Part shown: in pieces, positions 24,926-34,807 of the stretch
Layout of the letters: each line of letters begins with the position of its first letter
Position numbering within the stretch: the stretch's first letter is position 1
DNA from: Falsiroseomonas sp050563535
GTDB taxonomy: Bacteria; Pseudomonadota; Alphaproteobacteria; Acetobacterales; Acetobacteraceae
Assembly: GCF_050563535.1 (NCBI RefSeq)
Contig: NZ_JBNXUO010000003.1
Coordinates: forward strand, 1-64,000
Direction: 5' to 3'
Length of the DNA: 64,000 nt
Program-made: the position numbers and the translations under genes
Notes under the pieces: generated by a model
Seen by the model: only the letters and a program-made list of their open reading frames with translations
Databases searched by the model: none
What the model was told of the DNA's origin: nothing

Positions 24926-25576
24926 TCACTCCGGCAGAAGCGAGGCCGCAACGCGCGCCGCCACCGCGGCGGCCAGCAGCACGGGGCAGGGGAGCAGGGC
25001 GGTGAAGGCCGCCCGGTCCCCGCGCGTGTAGGAGATGCAGTCGAGCAGCACGAGATCGGGCCGCGCCGCCGCCATCGCGCGCGCCACCTCCGCGCGCGCG
25101 GCGCCGTCGCCCTGCGGCCGCAGCGCCATGCCGATCACCTCCAGCCCCGGGCGCCGCCGGGCCGCGACCAGCGTCTCCGCCTGCTCCGGCAGCGGCACCA
25201 CGATGCCGAGACGCCCATGCGGCAGCAGCGCCCCGGCCAGCGCGTTCAGCACGGCGGAAGGCTGCACCAGCCCCGGCCGGTCCGGCAGGCCCTTGAACTC
25301 GCCGGTGCAGGCCAGCAGCAGCGGGCCGCCGCCTTCCGCCACCAGGGCGCGCATGCGCGCGGTGACCGCCGCCTTCGAGACGGTGATGCCCTCGCCGGAC
25401 GGCAGGGTGGTGTAGAGCGTGTCGGCGCCGTCCCGTGGCGCCAGCCCATCAAGCTCGGCGCGGCTCAGCCCGTCCAGCGCGCCGCGCAGGCGGATGGGCA
25501 GGCCCGGCACCGCGGCCGCGATCTCCGCCTCCAGGTCCGGCCGCGGCGACTGGCCGATGCAGACGACATCCAGCAT
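24926..25576 (-). CDS. AroM family protein
   Basis: A 216-residue protein of the AroM family. Motifs are CIGQSPRPDL near residue 6, LYTTLPSGEGITVSK near 54, LLACTGEFKGLP near 87, and LVLLDCISYT near 178. The family folds like Asp/Glu racemases and has no settled function; E. coli aroM lies near shikimate-pathway genes. Here it leads an operon with DUF917 and a short HyuA, a combination that suggests a racemase or isomerase step on a hydantoin- or amino-acid-like ring compound (inference). It is divergent from the alcohol dehydrogenase gene with a 92-base gap. Confidence 0.82.
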   Translation of the reverse strand: MLDVVCIGQSPRPDLEAEIAAAVPGLPIRLRGALDGLSRAELDGLAPRDGADTLYTTLPSGEGITVSKAAVTARMRALVAEGGGPLLLACTGEFKGLPDRPGLVQPSAVLNALAGALLPHGRLGIVVPLPEQAETLVAARRRPGLEVIGMALRPQGDGAARAEVARAMAAARPDLVLLDCISYTRGDRAAFTALLPCPVLLAAAVAARVAASLLPE

Positions 25577-25668
25577 GGATTTCCACCTCGCAGGGGGCGC
25601 AGCCTAGACCCCGACGCGCGCGGCGGACTAGCCTGCGCGCCGCAATGCAAGGCAGGAAACGCGACGAG

Positions 25669-26838
25669 ATGGTGGTCTCCCTGGTGGCGCCGCGGCTGAT
25701 GGTGATGGGTGGCGGTGCGGTGGCGAAGCTCGCCGAGGTGCTGGGCCAGCTCGGCCTGTCGCGGCCGCTGGTGGTGACCGATCCCTTCATGGTGTCGTCC
25801 GGCATGGTCGAGAAGGCGCTGGCGCCGCTGCGCGCGGCGGGGATGCCCGCGCAGGTCTTCTCCGACACCGTGCCCGATCCGACCGACACGGTGATCGAGG
25901 CGGGCGTCGCCGTGCTGAAGGCGGGCGACTTCGACTGCCTGGTGGGCTTCGGCGGCGGCAGCCCGATGGACACGGCGAAGGCGATGGCGATCCTCGCCGC
26001 CGCGCCGCCGGGCGTGCATATCCGCGCCTTCAAGGTGCCCGCCGCCGCCAATGCCGCCGCGCTGCCGGTGATCTGCGTGCCCACCACCGCGGGCACGGGC
26101 AGCGAGGCGACGCGCTTCACCGTCATCACCGACACGGAGCGCGACGAGAAGATGCTGATCGCCGGCCTCGGCGCCCTGCCGCTCGCCGCCGTGGTGGACC
26201 ATGAGCTGACCTTCACCCTGCCGCGGCGCATCACCGCCGACACCGGCATCGACAGCCTGACCCATGCGCTGGAAGCCTTCGTCAGCCGGCGCGCCAACCC
26301 TGTCTCGGACGACTACGCGCGCAGCGCCATGCGGCTGATCGCGCCCAATCTCCGCCGCGTCTGGGCCGACCCCGCCGATGCCCGCGCACGGGAGGAGATG
26401 ATGCGCGGCGCGACGCTCGCCGGCCTCGCCTTCTCCAACAGCTCGGTCGCGCTGGTGCATGGCATGTCGCGGCCGGTGGGGGCGCATTTCCACGTCCCGC
26501 ACGGCCTGTCGAACGCGATGCTGCTGCCGGCCGTGACGGCCTTCGGCCTGAATTCCGCCCTGCCGCGCTATGCCGAGGCGGCGCGCGTCATGGGCCTTGC
26601 CACCGATGCAGAGGGCGACCAGGCGGCCGCGCAGCGGCTGGTGGAGGAGCTGCGCGCGCTGAACCGCGACCTCGACGTGCCGTCCCCCGCGCGCCACGGC
26701 ATCGACGCGGCGAAGTGGGACGCGCTGCTGCCCACCATGGCCGAACAGGCTCTCGCCTCCGGCAGCCCCGGCAACAACCCGCGCGTGCCGACCGCCGGGG
26801 AGATCGTGGCGCTCTACCGGGAGAGCTACGGGCGCTGA
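25669..26838 (+). CDS. Iron-containing alcohol dehydrogenase
   Basis: A 389-residue type III alcohol dehydrogenase. NAD-binding GGGSPMDTAKAMA near residue 97 and the threonine-rich CVPTTAGTGSEAT near 137 are typical. Metal ligands are the Asp and His of ITADTGIDSLTHALEAF near 193-200 and the two His of VHGMSRPVGAHFHVPHGLSN near 262-277. These enzymes reduce small aldehydes or oxidise alcohols (lactaldehyde reductase/butanol dehydrogenase type). Two starts are possible: ATG 25669 and ATG 25645; I took the former on family length. It overlaps the 3' end of the convergent EAL gene by 13 bases. Divergent from AroM operon, it may handle an aldehyde from that pathway. Confidence 0.9.
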   Translation: MVVSLVAPRLMVMGGGAVAKLAEVLGQLGLSRPLVVTDPFMVSSGMVEKALAPLRAAGMPAQVFSDTVPDPTDTVIEAGVAVLKAGDFDCLVGFGGGSPMDTAKAMAILAAAPPGVHIRAFKVPAAANAAALPVICVPTTAGTGSEATRFTVITDTERDEKMLIAGLGALPLAAVVDHELTFTLPRRITADTGIDSLTHALEAFVSRRANPVSDDYARSAMRLIAPNLRRVWADPADARAREEMMRGATLAGLAFSNSSVALVHGMSRPVGAHFHVPHGLSNAMLLPAVTAFGLNSALPRYAEAARVMGLATDAEGDQAAAQRLVEELRALNRDLDVPSPARHGIDAAKWDALLPTMAEQALASGSPGNNPRVPTAGEIVALYRESYGR

Positions 26839-27980
26839 TCGCCCGCGGCGCGCCAGGCGGCGACCCAGGCGGACAGCGTGCCGGGCGGCAGCGGCCGCCC
26901 GACGCCGAAGCCCTGTGCCAGGTCGCAGCCGGCAGCCTCGGCGGCCCGCCAGATCCGCGGGTCGGTGACGCCTTCCGCCACCACCGCCCCGCCCACGGCA
27001 TGGACGATCCGCGCCAGCCGCTCCACCTCTGCCCGCGCCCGTCTTTCGCCGGGCAGGGCGGCGACGAGGCTGCGGTCCAGCTTCACCCCGGCGAAGGGAA
27101 GGCCGAGCAGCACCCGGCGCGCATCGTCCAGCCCGAAATCGTCCAGGAGCACGCCGAAGCCGGCCCGCTGCAACCGCACCAGCGCGCGCCGCAGCAGCGC
27201 GATGTCGCGCACCTCCGTGCTCTCGGTCAGTTCCAGCAGCAGGTCGGAGGGGGACAGCCCGGCCTCGGCGACCATGGGCGCCAGCCAGCACGGCAGTTCC
27301 GGCCGCAGCAGCACGGCGAGCGGCACGTTGAAGGACAGCATCAGCCGCGACCCGCCCCGCACCGCCGCCAGGTCCAGCATCGCCCGCCGCGCGACGGCGA
27401 GCGTCAGCCTTGCGGCAAGGCCCGATCCCTCCGCCATGGCGATGAAGGCGCCGGCGGGCAGCGCGGCGCCGGGGCGTTCCCAGCGGGCCAGCGCCTCCAC
27501 CAGCACGGGCCGGCGATCCGCCATGCGGACGATGGGCTGGAAGCGCACCGTGATCTCGCCGCGGTCGAGCCCGGCCGACAGGGCGGCGGCGTCGCTCTCG
27601 GGCGGTTCGGCCGGCACCCCGGCGGCGGACAGGGCATCGGCCAGTTCCCCGGCCTCGGCGCGGGCCGAGCGCAGGCCGGCCGGCACCGCCTCTCCCGGGT
27701 TCGCGACCACCACGACCCCGGTGCCGCTGAAGCGGTCCTGCGCGGCGGACAGCAGCGCCTCCGCCCCCTCCGTCGCGCCGTGCTGCAGCACGAGGTGACG
27801 CGGCGCGTCACCCGGGCCGACCAGGCGCGACAGGGCCTCCGCCCGGGATGCGAGCAGCACCGGCGGCATGCCGTGCAGCCGGCGCGCGGCATCCCGCGCG
27901 GCCGCGATCACCAGCGGGTCGCTGGCGACGAGCACGAGGCTTCCGCTGTCATCGAGGCCGCGCCGGGGGCGGCGATGCAT
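26826..27980 (-). CDS. Cyclic-di-GMP phosphodiesterase, EAL domain with degenerate receiver-like N-terminus
   Basis: A 384-residue protein. The C-terminal EAL domain (about 140-375) has intact catalytic positions: VEALARW (EAL), SFNVP (Asn), LLELTEST (Glu), LLDDFG (DD), VKLDRS (Lys), AEGV (Glu) and QGFGVGRP (Gln). It should hydrolyse cyclic di-GMP to pGpG. The N-terminal 120 residues look receiver-like (SLVLVASDPLVIAAARDAA), but at the usual phosphoacceptor position the strand reads LVLQHG, with no Asp, so it probably does not accept phosphate. Start is ATG 27980, next to an in-frame TTG. It lies 170 bases downstream of the Bug-type gene, probably with its own promoter. Confidence 0.87.
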   Translation of the reverse strand: MHRRPRRGLDDSGSLVLVASDPLVIAAARDAARRLHGMPPVLLASRAEALSRLVGPGDAPRHLVLQHGATEGAEALLSAAQDRFSGTGVVVVANPGEAVPAGLRSARAEAGELADALSAAGVPAEPPESDAAALSAGLDRGEITVRFQPIVRMADRRPVLVEALARWERPGAALPAGAFIAMAEGSGLAARLTLAVARRAMLDLAAVRGGSRLMLSFNVPLAVLLRPELPCWLAPMVAEAGLSPSDLLLELTESTEVRDIALLRRALVRLQRAGFGVLLDDFGLDDARRVLLGLPFAGVKLDRSLVAALPGERRARAEVERLARIVHAVGGAVVAEGVTDPRIWRAAEAAGCDLAQGFGVGRPLPPGTLSAWVAAWRAAGDQRP

Positions 27981-28070
27981 CAATCAGGGCTCCCTGGTGC
28001 GCACGCCGTGGCGTGGCGGGTTGGACTGCCAGGATACCCTACCCGTGGCGCCACGGTCCTGCCCGCCCGG

Positions 28071-28087
28071 CAAGGCGCGACGCCTTG
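28071..28087. other. Short perfect hairpin CAAGGCG-cga-CGCCTTG
   Basis: A 7-base-pair stem with a 3-base loop in the 170-base gap between the Bug-type gene and the EAL gene (both minus strand). No T-run follows it on the minus strand, so it may be a leader structure, a weak terminator for secDF-bug, or a protein site. The rest of the gap contains the most AT-rich tract in this neighbourhood (about 28104-28150), a likely place for the EAL gene promoter. Confidence 0.35.
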
Positions 28088-28150
28088 TGAGGGGCGGACC
28101 GTCTCAATATGATGATCGAACGGCTGATCCGTTGCAATAGTATAAACCGA

Positions 28151-29092
28151 TCAAGCCCTGCGGGGCAGCCACGGCTCCTGCTGCCACCTCTGTCGCAGTT
28201 CGGCATCGACACGGTCGAGTTGCCGGGCCCAGGCCTCCGGGCCCTGGAAGCGGGGTGACTGGCCCGTTCCCGCGCAGTGCTCGACGAAATCGGGATCGGC
28301 GGCCACCGCCTCGATCGCTGCGACGAGGGTGGCGCGCCAGTCCGGCGCCGCGGTCGGCGCCACGGCGAAGCCGCGCTGCGCCAGCGCGACCAGGTCCACG
28401 CCCTGTTCGCGCAGGGTCGGCAGGTCCGGCAGCAGCGCGCTGCGCCGCGGGGCGGCGAGGCCGAGGCCGGTCAGCCGGCCCTCCCGCAGGCCCTGGATCG
28501 CTTCCGGCAGGCCGATCACCGCCGCCGCCACATGCCCCGACAGCGCCGCCTGCCGCGCCGCCATGGCCGAGGGGAAGGCGAGGCGCGGCAGGTCCAGCTT
28601 CCCGTCGAACCGCAACGAGGCGACATGCGCCGCGGTGCCCGGCGGCGGCGTGCCGATCGTGGCGCGATCGCCGAGGGCCCGCAGCGCGCCGAGATCCGCC
28701 GGGCCCGCATGGCCCGCCACCAGCACCACCGGCTCCTCCACCAGGGAAGCGAGCGGCACGACGCGGCCCGACGGGGGCGCTTCCCCCGCCTCGATCGCGC
28801 GGACCAGCAGGGCGGGGGTGGTGATGACGGCGATGGCCTTCGCATCCGCCGGCGCGGCGAGGAGCTGGGCGACCGCTTCCAGCCCGCCGCGGCCGGGCAG
28901 GTTCCGCACCGCGACCGCAAGCCGCGGCAAGCGGCGTTCCAGGAAGGGGGCGGCGCCGCGCGCCCACAGGTCGGTCGGCGTGCCCGCGGGCGCGCCCACA
29001 AGCATCTCCACCGCCGGGCTGCGCGCGGCAGCGGGCCGCGGCAGCGCCGGCGCCGCGGCCAGGGCCAGCAGCGCGCGGCGCCCCGTCCTCAT
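28151..29092 (-). CDS. Bug-type tripartite tricarboxylate transporter binding protein
   Basis: A 313-residue extracytoplasmic solute receptor. The signal peptide is MRTGRRALLALAAAPALP with a twin-arginine-like start, and the mature protein shows VEMLVGAPAGTPTDLWARG, the usual VPxAAGGxxD region, then NLPGRGGLEAVAQL near residue 65 and GTPPPGTAAHVASLRF near 147. Bug proteins bind carboxylates or amino acids for TctAB-type permeases; no tctA/tctB gene is here. The ATG overlaps the secF stop by 4 bases, so this receptor is translated from the secDF message, which is unusual. Confidence 0.83.
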   Translation of the reverse strand: MRTGRRALLALAAAPALPRPAAARSPAVEMLVGAPAGTPTDLWARGAAPFLERRLPRLAVAVRNLPGRGGLEAVAQLLAAPADAKAIAVITTPALLVRAIEAGEAPPSGRVVPLASLVEEPVVLVAGHAGPADLGALRALGDRATIGTPPPGTAAHVASLRFDGKLDLPRLAFPSAMAARQAALSGHVAAAVIGLPEAIQGLREGRLTGLGLAAPRRSALLPDLPTLREQGVDLVALAQRGFAVAPTAAPDWRATLVAAIEAVAADPDFVEHCAGTGQSPRFQGPEAWARQLDRVDAELRQRWQQEPWLPRRA

Positions 29093-30045
29093 GCCGCGGG
29101 CGCGCCCGCGGCCGCGGGCTCCTGCCGGCGCAGCGCGCTCGCGCCGGTGAACAGCACGATCGGCGCCGCGATGAAGACCGAGGAGGAGGCGCTGATGACG
29201 ATGCCGAACAGCATCGTCCAGGCGAAGCCGCCAAGCGTGTCGCCCCCGAACAGCGCCAGCGGCACCGCCGAGAGGAACAGCGTCATCGAGGTGCCGAGAG
29301 AGCGGTTCAGCGTCTCGTTGATCGACAGGTCCACCAGTTCCCGCAGCGGCATCTGCTTGTATTTCCGCAGGTTTTCCCGCATGCGGTCGAACACCACCAC
29401 CTTGTCGTTGGCCGAGAAGCCGATGATGGTCAGGATCGCCGCGACGGTCTGGAGGTTGAACTCGATCTGCGTGATCGCGAGGAAGCCGACCGTCTTCGTC
29501 GCATCCAGGATCAGCGTGACGATGGCCGCGATGCCGAACTGCCATTCGAAGCGGAACCAGATGTAGAGCAGCATCGCCAGCAGGCTGATGCCCAGCGCGA
29601 TCATCCCGCCGCGGAACAGCTCGGCCGAGACGCGGTTGCCCACCGCCTCCACCCGCAGCACGCGGGTGCCGGGCTGGGCTGCTTCCAGCGCGCCGCGCAC
29701 CGCGTTGACGGCGCGCTGCGTTCCGGCCTCGTCCGCCTGCACCGGCAGGCGGATCAGCACCTGGTCGGCGCCGCCGAATTCCTGAAGCCCGACATCGCCG
29801 AGATTGAGGCCGGATGCCGCGGCGCGCAGCTGCGGCAGGTTGGCGGGCCCGGGGGTGCGGACCTCCATCACGATGCCGCCCTTGAAGTCGATCCCGCGTT
29901 CCAGCCCCGGATAGAAGGCGAGGATGACGGAGGCGGTGGACAGGATGGCCGAGACGATGAGGCCGGCGACCGCGCCCTTCATGAAGGGAATGCGCGTGTC
30001 GTCCGGCACCAGGCGGAACAGCGGGCGGGCCAGAAGGCGGAACAT
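29089..30045 (-). CDS. secF: Protein translocase subunit SecF
   Basis: A 318-residue membrane protein with the SecF periplasmic signature YPGLERGIDFKGGIVMEVR near residue 45 and six predicted membrane segments. The second conserved region is GFSANDKVVVFDRMRENLRKY near residues 213-233. SecDF uses the proton gradient to help SecYEG release exported proteins. It lies 16 bases downstream of secD on the minus strand and overlaps the start of a Bug-type gene. Confidence 0.95.
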   Translation of the reverse strand: MFRLLARPLFRLVPDDTRIPFMKGAVAGLIVSAILSTASVILAFYPGLERGIDFKGGIVMEVRTPGPANLPQLRAAASGLNLGDVGLQEFGGADQVLIRLPVQADEAGTQRAVNAVRGALEAAQPGTRVLRVEAVGNRVSAELFRGGMIALGISLLAMLLYIWFRFEWQFGIAAIVTLILDATKTVGFLAITQIEFNLQTVAAILTIIGFSANDKVVVFDRMRENLRKYKQMPLRELVDLSINETLNRSLGTSMTLFLSAVPLALFGGDTLGGFAWTMLFGIVISASSSVFIAAPIVLFTGASALRRQEPAAAGAPAA

Positions 30046-30061
30046 GTCTTTCCCTCTCCGC

Positions 30062-31648
30062 TCAGATCGGCAGCGTCTGCGGGCGCCGGCGGCGGTACCA
30101 CCAGGCCACCATCAGCCGCACCACCACCGTCGCGGTCCACATCTGCACCACCGTGCCGATCGCCACCGTCACCGCGAAGCCGCGCACCGGCCCGCTGCCG
30201 AAGGCGTAGAGGCAGCCCATGGCGATCAGGTTCGTCAGGTTGCTGTCCATGATCGTGCCGGACGCCTTGCTGAACCCGGCTTCCAGCGCGTTGATCGGAC
30301 TTCGGCCGAGCTTCGTCTCCTCCCGTATCCGCTCGTTGATCAGCACGTTGGCGTCGAGCGCGGTGCCCAGCGTCAGCACGATGCCCGCGATGCCCGGCAG
30401 CGTCAGCGTCGCGCCCATCACGCTCAGGATGCCCAGCATGATGACCACGTTCGCCACCAGCGCGATGTTGGCCAGCCAGCCGAAGAACCCGTAGGCCAGC
30501 CCCATGTAGAGGAAGACGAAGGCGGTCCCGACGGCCAGCGAGATGAGGCCCGCGCGGATCGCGTCCGCGCCCAGCTCCGGCCCTACGGTGCGTTCCTCCA
30601 CCACCGTCAGCGGCGCGGGCAGGGCGCCCGCGCGCAGCAGCACCGCCAGGTCGTTGGCGCTGCGGGCGTTGAAGCTGCCGCTGATCTGGCCGCGGCCGCC
30701 GGTGATGGGCTCCCGGATCACCGGGGCGGTGATCACCTTGTCGTCGAGCACGATGGCGAAGGGGCGGCCGACATTCTGGCCGGTGATGGTGGCGAAGCGG
30801 CGCGTGCCGACGCTGTCGAAGGTGAAGTTCACCACCCATTCGCCGCTGCGGCTGTCCTGGCCCGCGCGGGCATCGGACAGGTTGGCGCCGTCCACCTCCA
30901 CCCGGCGGCGGACCGCGTAGCGTTCCTGCCCGCGTTCCCCGTTCAGGAACATGGTGGCGGGCGGCGGCACCTGCGCCTGGAGGTTCGCCGTCTCGTCCAG
31001 CAGGTGGAACGTCATACGCGCGGTGCGGCCGAGCAGGTCCTTGATGCGGGCCGGGTCCTCGACCCCGGGCAGCTGGACCAGGATGCGGTTCTGGCCCTGC
31101 CGTGCGATCAGCGCCTCCACCACCCCCGTCTCGTCGATGCGCCGCCGGACGATCTCGAGCGACTGCTCCACCGCGCTGCCGGACTTGGCGCGCAGCGCCA
31201 CCTCGGTCAGCTGGGCGCTGACGGTGCCGTCGGGCGCCGTCGTCACCTCGATGTCGGGCTGCTGCTGGCCCGCGCCGGCGGCGACGCTGATCGCCGCTTC
31301 CCGCAGGATGCGCGCGACGTCGCCCGCCCGCGCCGGGTCCGACACGCGGAGGCTGACGCGCCGCTCCGCCGGGTTCGCGACGAGCCCGGTGTAGAGGATG
31401 CGCGGATTGGCCTGCGCCGTGCCCCGGCGGACGGTGTCCACCAGCGACTCCAGCCTTTCCCGCACCATGGCGGAGGTGTCCACCTCCAGCAGCAGGTAGG
31501 ACCCGCCGCGCAGGTCGAGGCCGAGGCTGATCTGCCGCGCCCAGCTCGGCAGGATGTCCCGCGGCAGCAGGTTCGGCACGGACAGGAGGATGCCGAGGAG
31601 GCACGTGCCGATGATGGCGAGCGCCTTCCAGCGGGCGAAATACAGCAT
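30062..31648 (-). CDS. secD: Protein translocase subunit SecD
   Basis: A 528-residue membrane protein. The first transmembrane helix (residues 8-26) is followed by the SecD region LGLDLRGGSYLLLEVD near 43-58, a large periplasmic part, and the C-terminal block PGIAGIVLTLGTALDANVLINERIREE near 420-446 with the conserved D-x-N-V-L-I-x-E-R motif. It is the first gene of the secD-secF-bug transcript. The usual partner yajC is not visible upstream: the 143-base gap leads to a divergent Gfo/Idh gene. Confidence 0.95.
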   Translation of the reverse strand: MLYFARWKALAIIGTCLLGILLSVPNLLPRDILPSWARQISLGLDLRGGSYLLLEVDTSAMVRERLESLVDTVRRGTAQANPRILYTGLVANPAERRVSLRVSDPARAGDVARILREAAISVAAGAGQQQPDIEVTTAPDGTVSAQLTEVALRAKSGSAVEQSLEIVRRRIDETGVVEALIARQGQNRILVQLPGVEDPARIKDLLGRTARMTFHLLDETANLQAQVPPPATMFLNGERGQERYAVRRRVEVDGANLSDARAGQDSRSGEWVVNFTFDSVGTRRFATITGQNVGRPFAIVLDDKVITAPVIREPITGGRGQISGSFNARSANDLAVLLRAGALPAPLTVVEERTVGPELGADAIRAGLISLAVGTAFVFLYMGLAYGFFGWLANIALVANVVIMLGILSVMGATLTLPGIAGIVLTLGTALDANVLINERIREETKLGRSPINALEAGFSKASGTIMDSNLTNLIAMGCLYAFGSGPVRGFAVTVAIGTVVQMWTATVVVRLMVAWWYRRRRPQTLPI

Positions 31649-31791
31649 GGAGACAGCCGACCCTGGAGCTTGCGTGGCGTCGCGCCCCCCGGCTTCGTGC
31701 CGGGTGCGGACCTTTGGGCCCGGAAGATGCGCGGGGGTGCCCCCCGATGCAAGCCCGGGCTATGGGTGGGCGTCGATCGAAGGGTGGCGGG

Positions 31792-32727
31792 ATGGAACTG
31801 CGGGTCGCGGTGCTGGGGGTCGGGCATTTCGGGCGCTTCCACGCGTTGAAGGCGGCGAAGGCGCCCCGGATGCGCCTGGTCGCGGTGCATGACGCGGATG
31901 CCGGCCGGGCCGCCGCCGTCGCCGCCGAGGCCGCCGCCCCGTCCCTGCCGGTGGCCGAGGCCATCGCCGCGGCCGATGCCGTGATCGTCGCCGCGCCCAC
32001 CCGCTTCCATGCCGCCCTTGGCGAGGCCGTGCTGCGCGCGGGGCGGCACCTGTTCATGGAAAAGCCCCTCGCCGCGACGGCGGAGGAGGCGGAGGCCCTC
32101 GCCGCCCTCGCCGCCGCGCGGGGCCGGGTGCTCCAGGTCGGGCACATCGAGCGTTTCTCCGCCGCCTTCCGGGCCGTGGCGGCCGCGCCGGGGCGCGACG
32201 CCGCGCTGCACTGGGATGCGGTGCGCGCCGCGCCCTTCCGGCCGCGCTCGCTCGACGTCTCGGTGGTGCTGGACCTGATGATCCACGACATCGACCTGGT
32301 GCTGGCGCTTGCGGGGGAGGAGCCGTCCTCCGTCACCGCGGTCGGCGCGAGGGTGATGTCCGACCACCCGGATTTCGCGGTCGCGCGGCTCGGCTTCCCC
32401 TCCGGCCGGGCGGCGACCATCACCGCCTCGCGCGTGTCCCTCGCCATGGAACGCCGGCTGCGCGTACTGGGGCAGGGTGGGGAGATGGCGGTGGATTTCC
32501 TCGCCCGGTCGCTCGCCCTGCTGCGACCCGGCGGGGCGGAGCCGGTGGCGAACATGCCGCGGCACGGCATCGACCGCGCGACCTGGACCGACCATGACAG
32601 CCTGGAGGCCGAGCAGGCCGCCTTTGCCGCCGCCTGCCTCGACGGCACGCCGCCGGAGGTGGACGCGGCGGCCGGGCTCCGCGCGCTGAAGGTTGCCCTC
32701 GCGGTGGAGGCGGCGATCGCGGGGTAG
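31792..32727 (+). CDS. Gfo/Idh/MocA family oxidoreductase, GnnA-like
   Basis: A 311-residue NAD(P)-dependent oxidoreductase. The Rossmann loop VAVLGVGHFGRFHALK is near residues 5-20, the catalytic-pocket EKP appears in LFMEKPLA near 87-94, and the conserved His in DLMIHDIDLVLAL near 163-175. The family oxidises or reduces sugars and nucleotide sugars. Its end lies 35 bases from the end of lpxB. In other Proteobacteria GnnA, a UDP-GlcNAc 3-dehydrogenase of this family and length, is encoded between lpxA and lpxB and helps make diamino lipid A; GnnB aminotransferase is not visible here. Treat the GnnA role as a candidate. The chosen ATG at 31792 follows a purine-rich stretch. Confidence 0.85.
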   Translation: MELRVAVLGVGHFGRFHALKAAKAPRMRLVAVHDADAGRAAAVAAEAAAPSLPVAEAIAAADAVIVAAPTRFHAALGEAVLRAGRHLFMEKPLAATAEEAEALAALAAARGRVLQVGHIERFSAAFRAVAAAPGRDAALHWDAVRAAPFRPRSLDVSVVLDLMIHDIDLVLALAGEEPSSVTAVGARVMSDHPDFAVARLGFPSGRAATITASRVSLAMERRLRVLGQGGEMAVDFLARSLALLRPGGAEPVANMPRHGIDRATWTDHDSLEAEQAAFAAACLDGTPPEVDAAAGLRALKVALAVEAAIAG

Positions 32728-32733
32728 GGCAGG

Positions 32734-32757
32734 GGCCGGGCCCGCTCCGGGCCGGCC
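32734..32757. terminator. Hairpin between convergent oxidoreductase and lpxB genes
   Basis: GC-only stem (GGCCGG..CCCG / CGGG.CCGGCC, loop ctc) filling most of the 35-base gap between two converging stop codons. Its position suits a shared terminator, but it has no T-run and one bulge. Confidence 0.4.
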
Positions 32758-32762
32758 GCGGG

Positions 32763-33904
32763 TCAGGTGGGCCCGATGCTGGCCAGCACCGCCGCCGCCG
32801 CGGCGTCGCTCGGGCGTCCCTCGGGCGGTCGGAGCTTCGCCAGCACCTCGGCGAAGCCGGCGCGCTGCGCGGCCGCCGCGGCGGGGTCGGTCAGCAGCCG
32901 CTGCAGCGCATCGGCCAGCGCCACCGGCGTCGCGGCCTCCTGCAGGTATTCCGGCACCACCTCGCGCTCCGCCAGCAGGTTCACGAGCGAGGCGAAGGGC
33001 ACCCGCACCAGCCGCCGCACGATCGCAGCCGTGATCGGGTTCACCCGGTAGGCGATGCAATGCGGCACGCCCGCCACCGCCATCTCCACGCTCGACGTGC
33101 CGGACTTGATGAGTCCGGCGGACGCGGCGGCGAAGGCGTCGTGCTTACCGGCCTGGGTCTCCACCAGGATCGGGCGCACGGGCCAGTCCTCCGTGCCGGC
33201 GCGCACCGCCTCCGCCACCACTGGCGAGACCGGGACCACGGGGCGCAGGCCCGGCACGCGGTCGGCGAGCAGGCGCAGCGCGGCGCCGAACACCGGCAGC
33301 AGGCGCTTCACCTCCATCCGCCGGCTGCCGGGCATCACCACCAGCACGCGGTCGCCGTCGCCGATTCCGTGGGCGGCGCGGAAGCGCGCGGCGTCGCCGC
33401 CATCCGCGCCGGATTCCAGCACCGGATGGCCGACGAAGGTCACCGGGATTCCCGCCGCCTCGAACACCACAGGCTCGAAGGGCAGCAGGCACAGGATGCG
33501 GTCCACCCTTTCGCGGACCTTCGCGACGCGGCCCGGCCGCCAGGCCCAGACCTGCGGCGCGACATAGTGGACGATGGGGATGCCGAGCGGCCGGACCCGC
33601 TCCGCCAGCCGCATGGCGAAGCCGGGGCTGTCGATCGTGACGATCACCGCCGGGCGGCGCGCCTCGATGTCGGCCACGGTCTGCTTCATGCGGCGCGCCA
33701 GGCGCAGGATGTTGGGCAGCACCTCGATCAGGCCCATCAGCGCCAGTTCGCGCATCGGGAACAGGCTCGGCACGCCCTGTTCGGCCAGCCTATCGCCGCC
33801 GATGCCGGCGAAGGCCAGATCGGGGCGACGGGCGCGCAGCGCAGCGACCAGCCTGGCGCCGAGCGCATCGCCCGAGGCTTCGCCCGCCACGACGTAGACC
33901 AGCG

Positions 33905-33908
<4 letters not shown>
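32763..33908 (-). CDS. lpxB: Lipid-A-disaccharide synthase
   Basis: A 381-residue GT-B fold glycosyltransferase. The start TLVYVVAGEASGDALGARLV (residues 2-21) is diagnostic for LpxB, as are GIGGDRLAEQG near 36, IVTIDSPGF near 88, HYVAPQVWAWRPGR near 112, and KSGTSSVEMAVAGVP near 268. It joins UDP-diacylglucosamine and lipid X to make disaccharide-1-phosphate at the inner-membrane face. Its presence shows a Gram-negative outer membrane. lpxD, fabZ and lpxA are not in the window. It overlaps the nitrilase-like gene by 4 bases. Confidence 0.96.
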
Positions 33909-34803
<895 letters not shown>

Positions 34804-34807
<4 letters not shown>

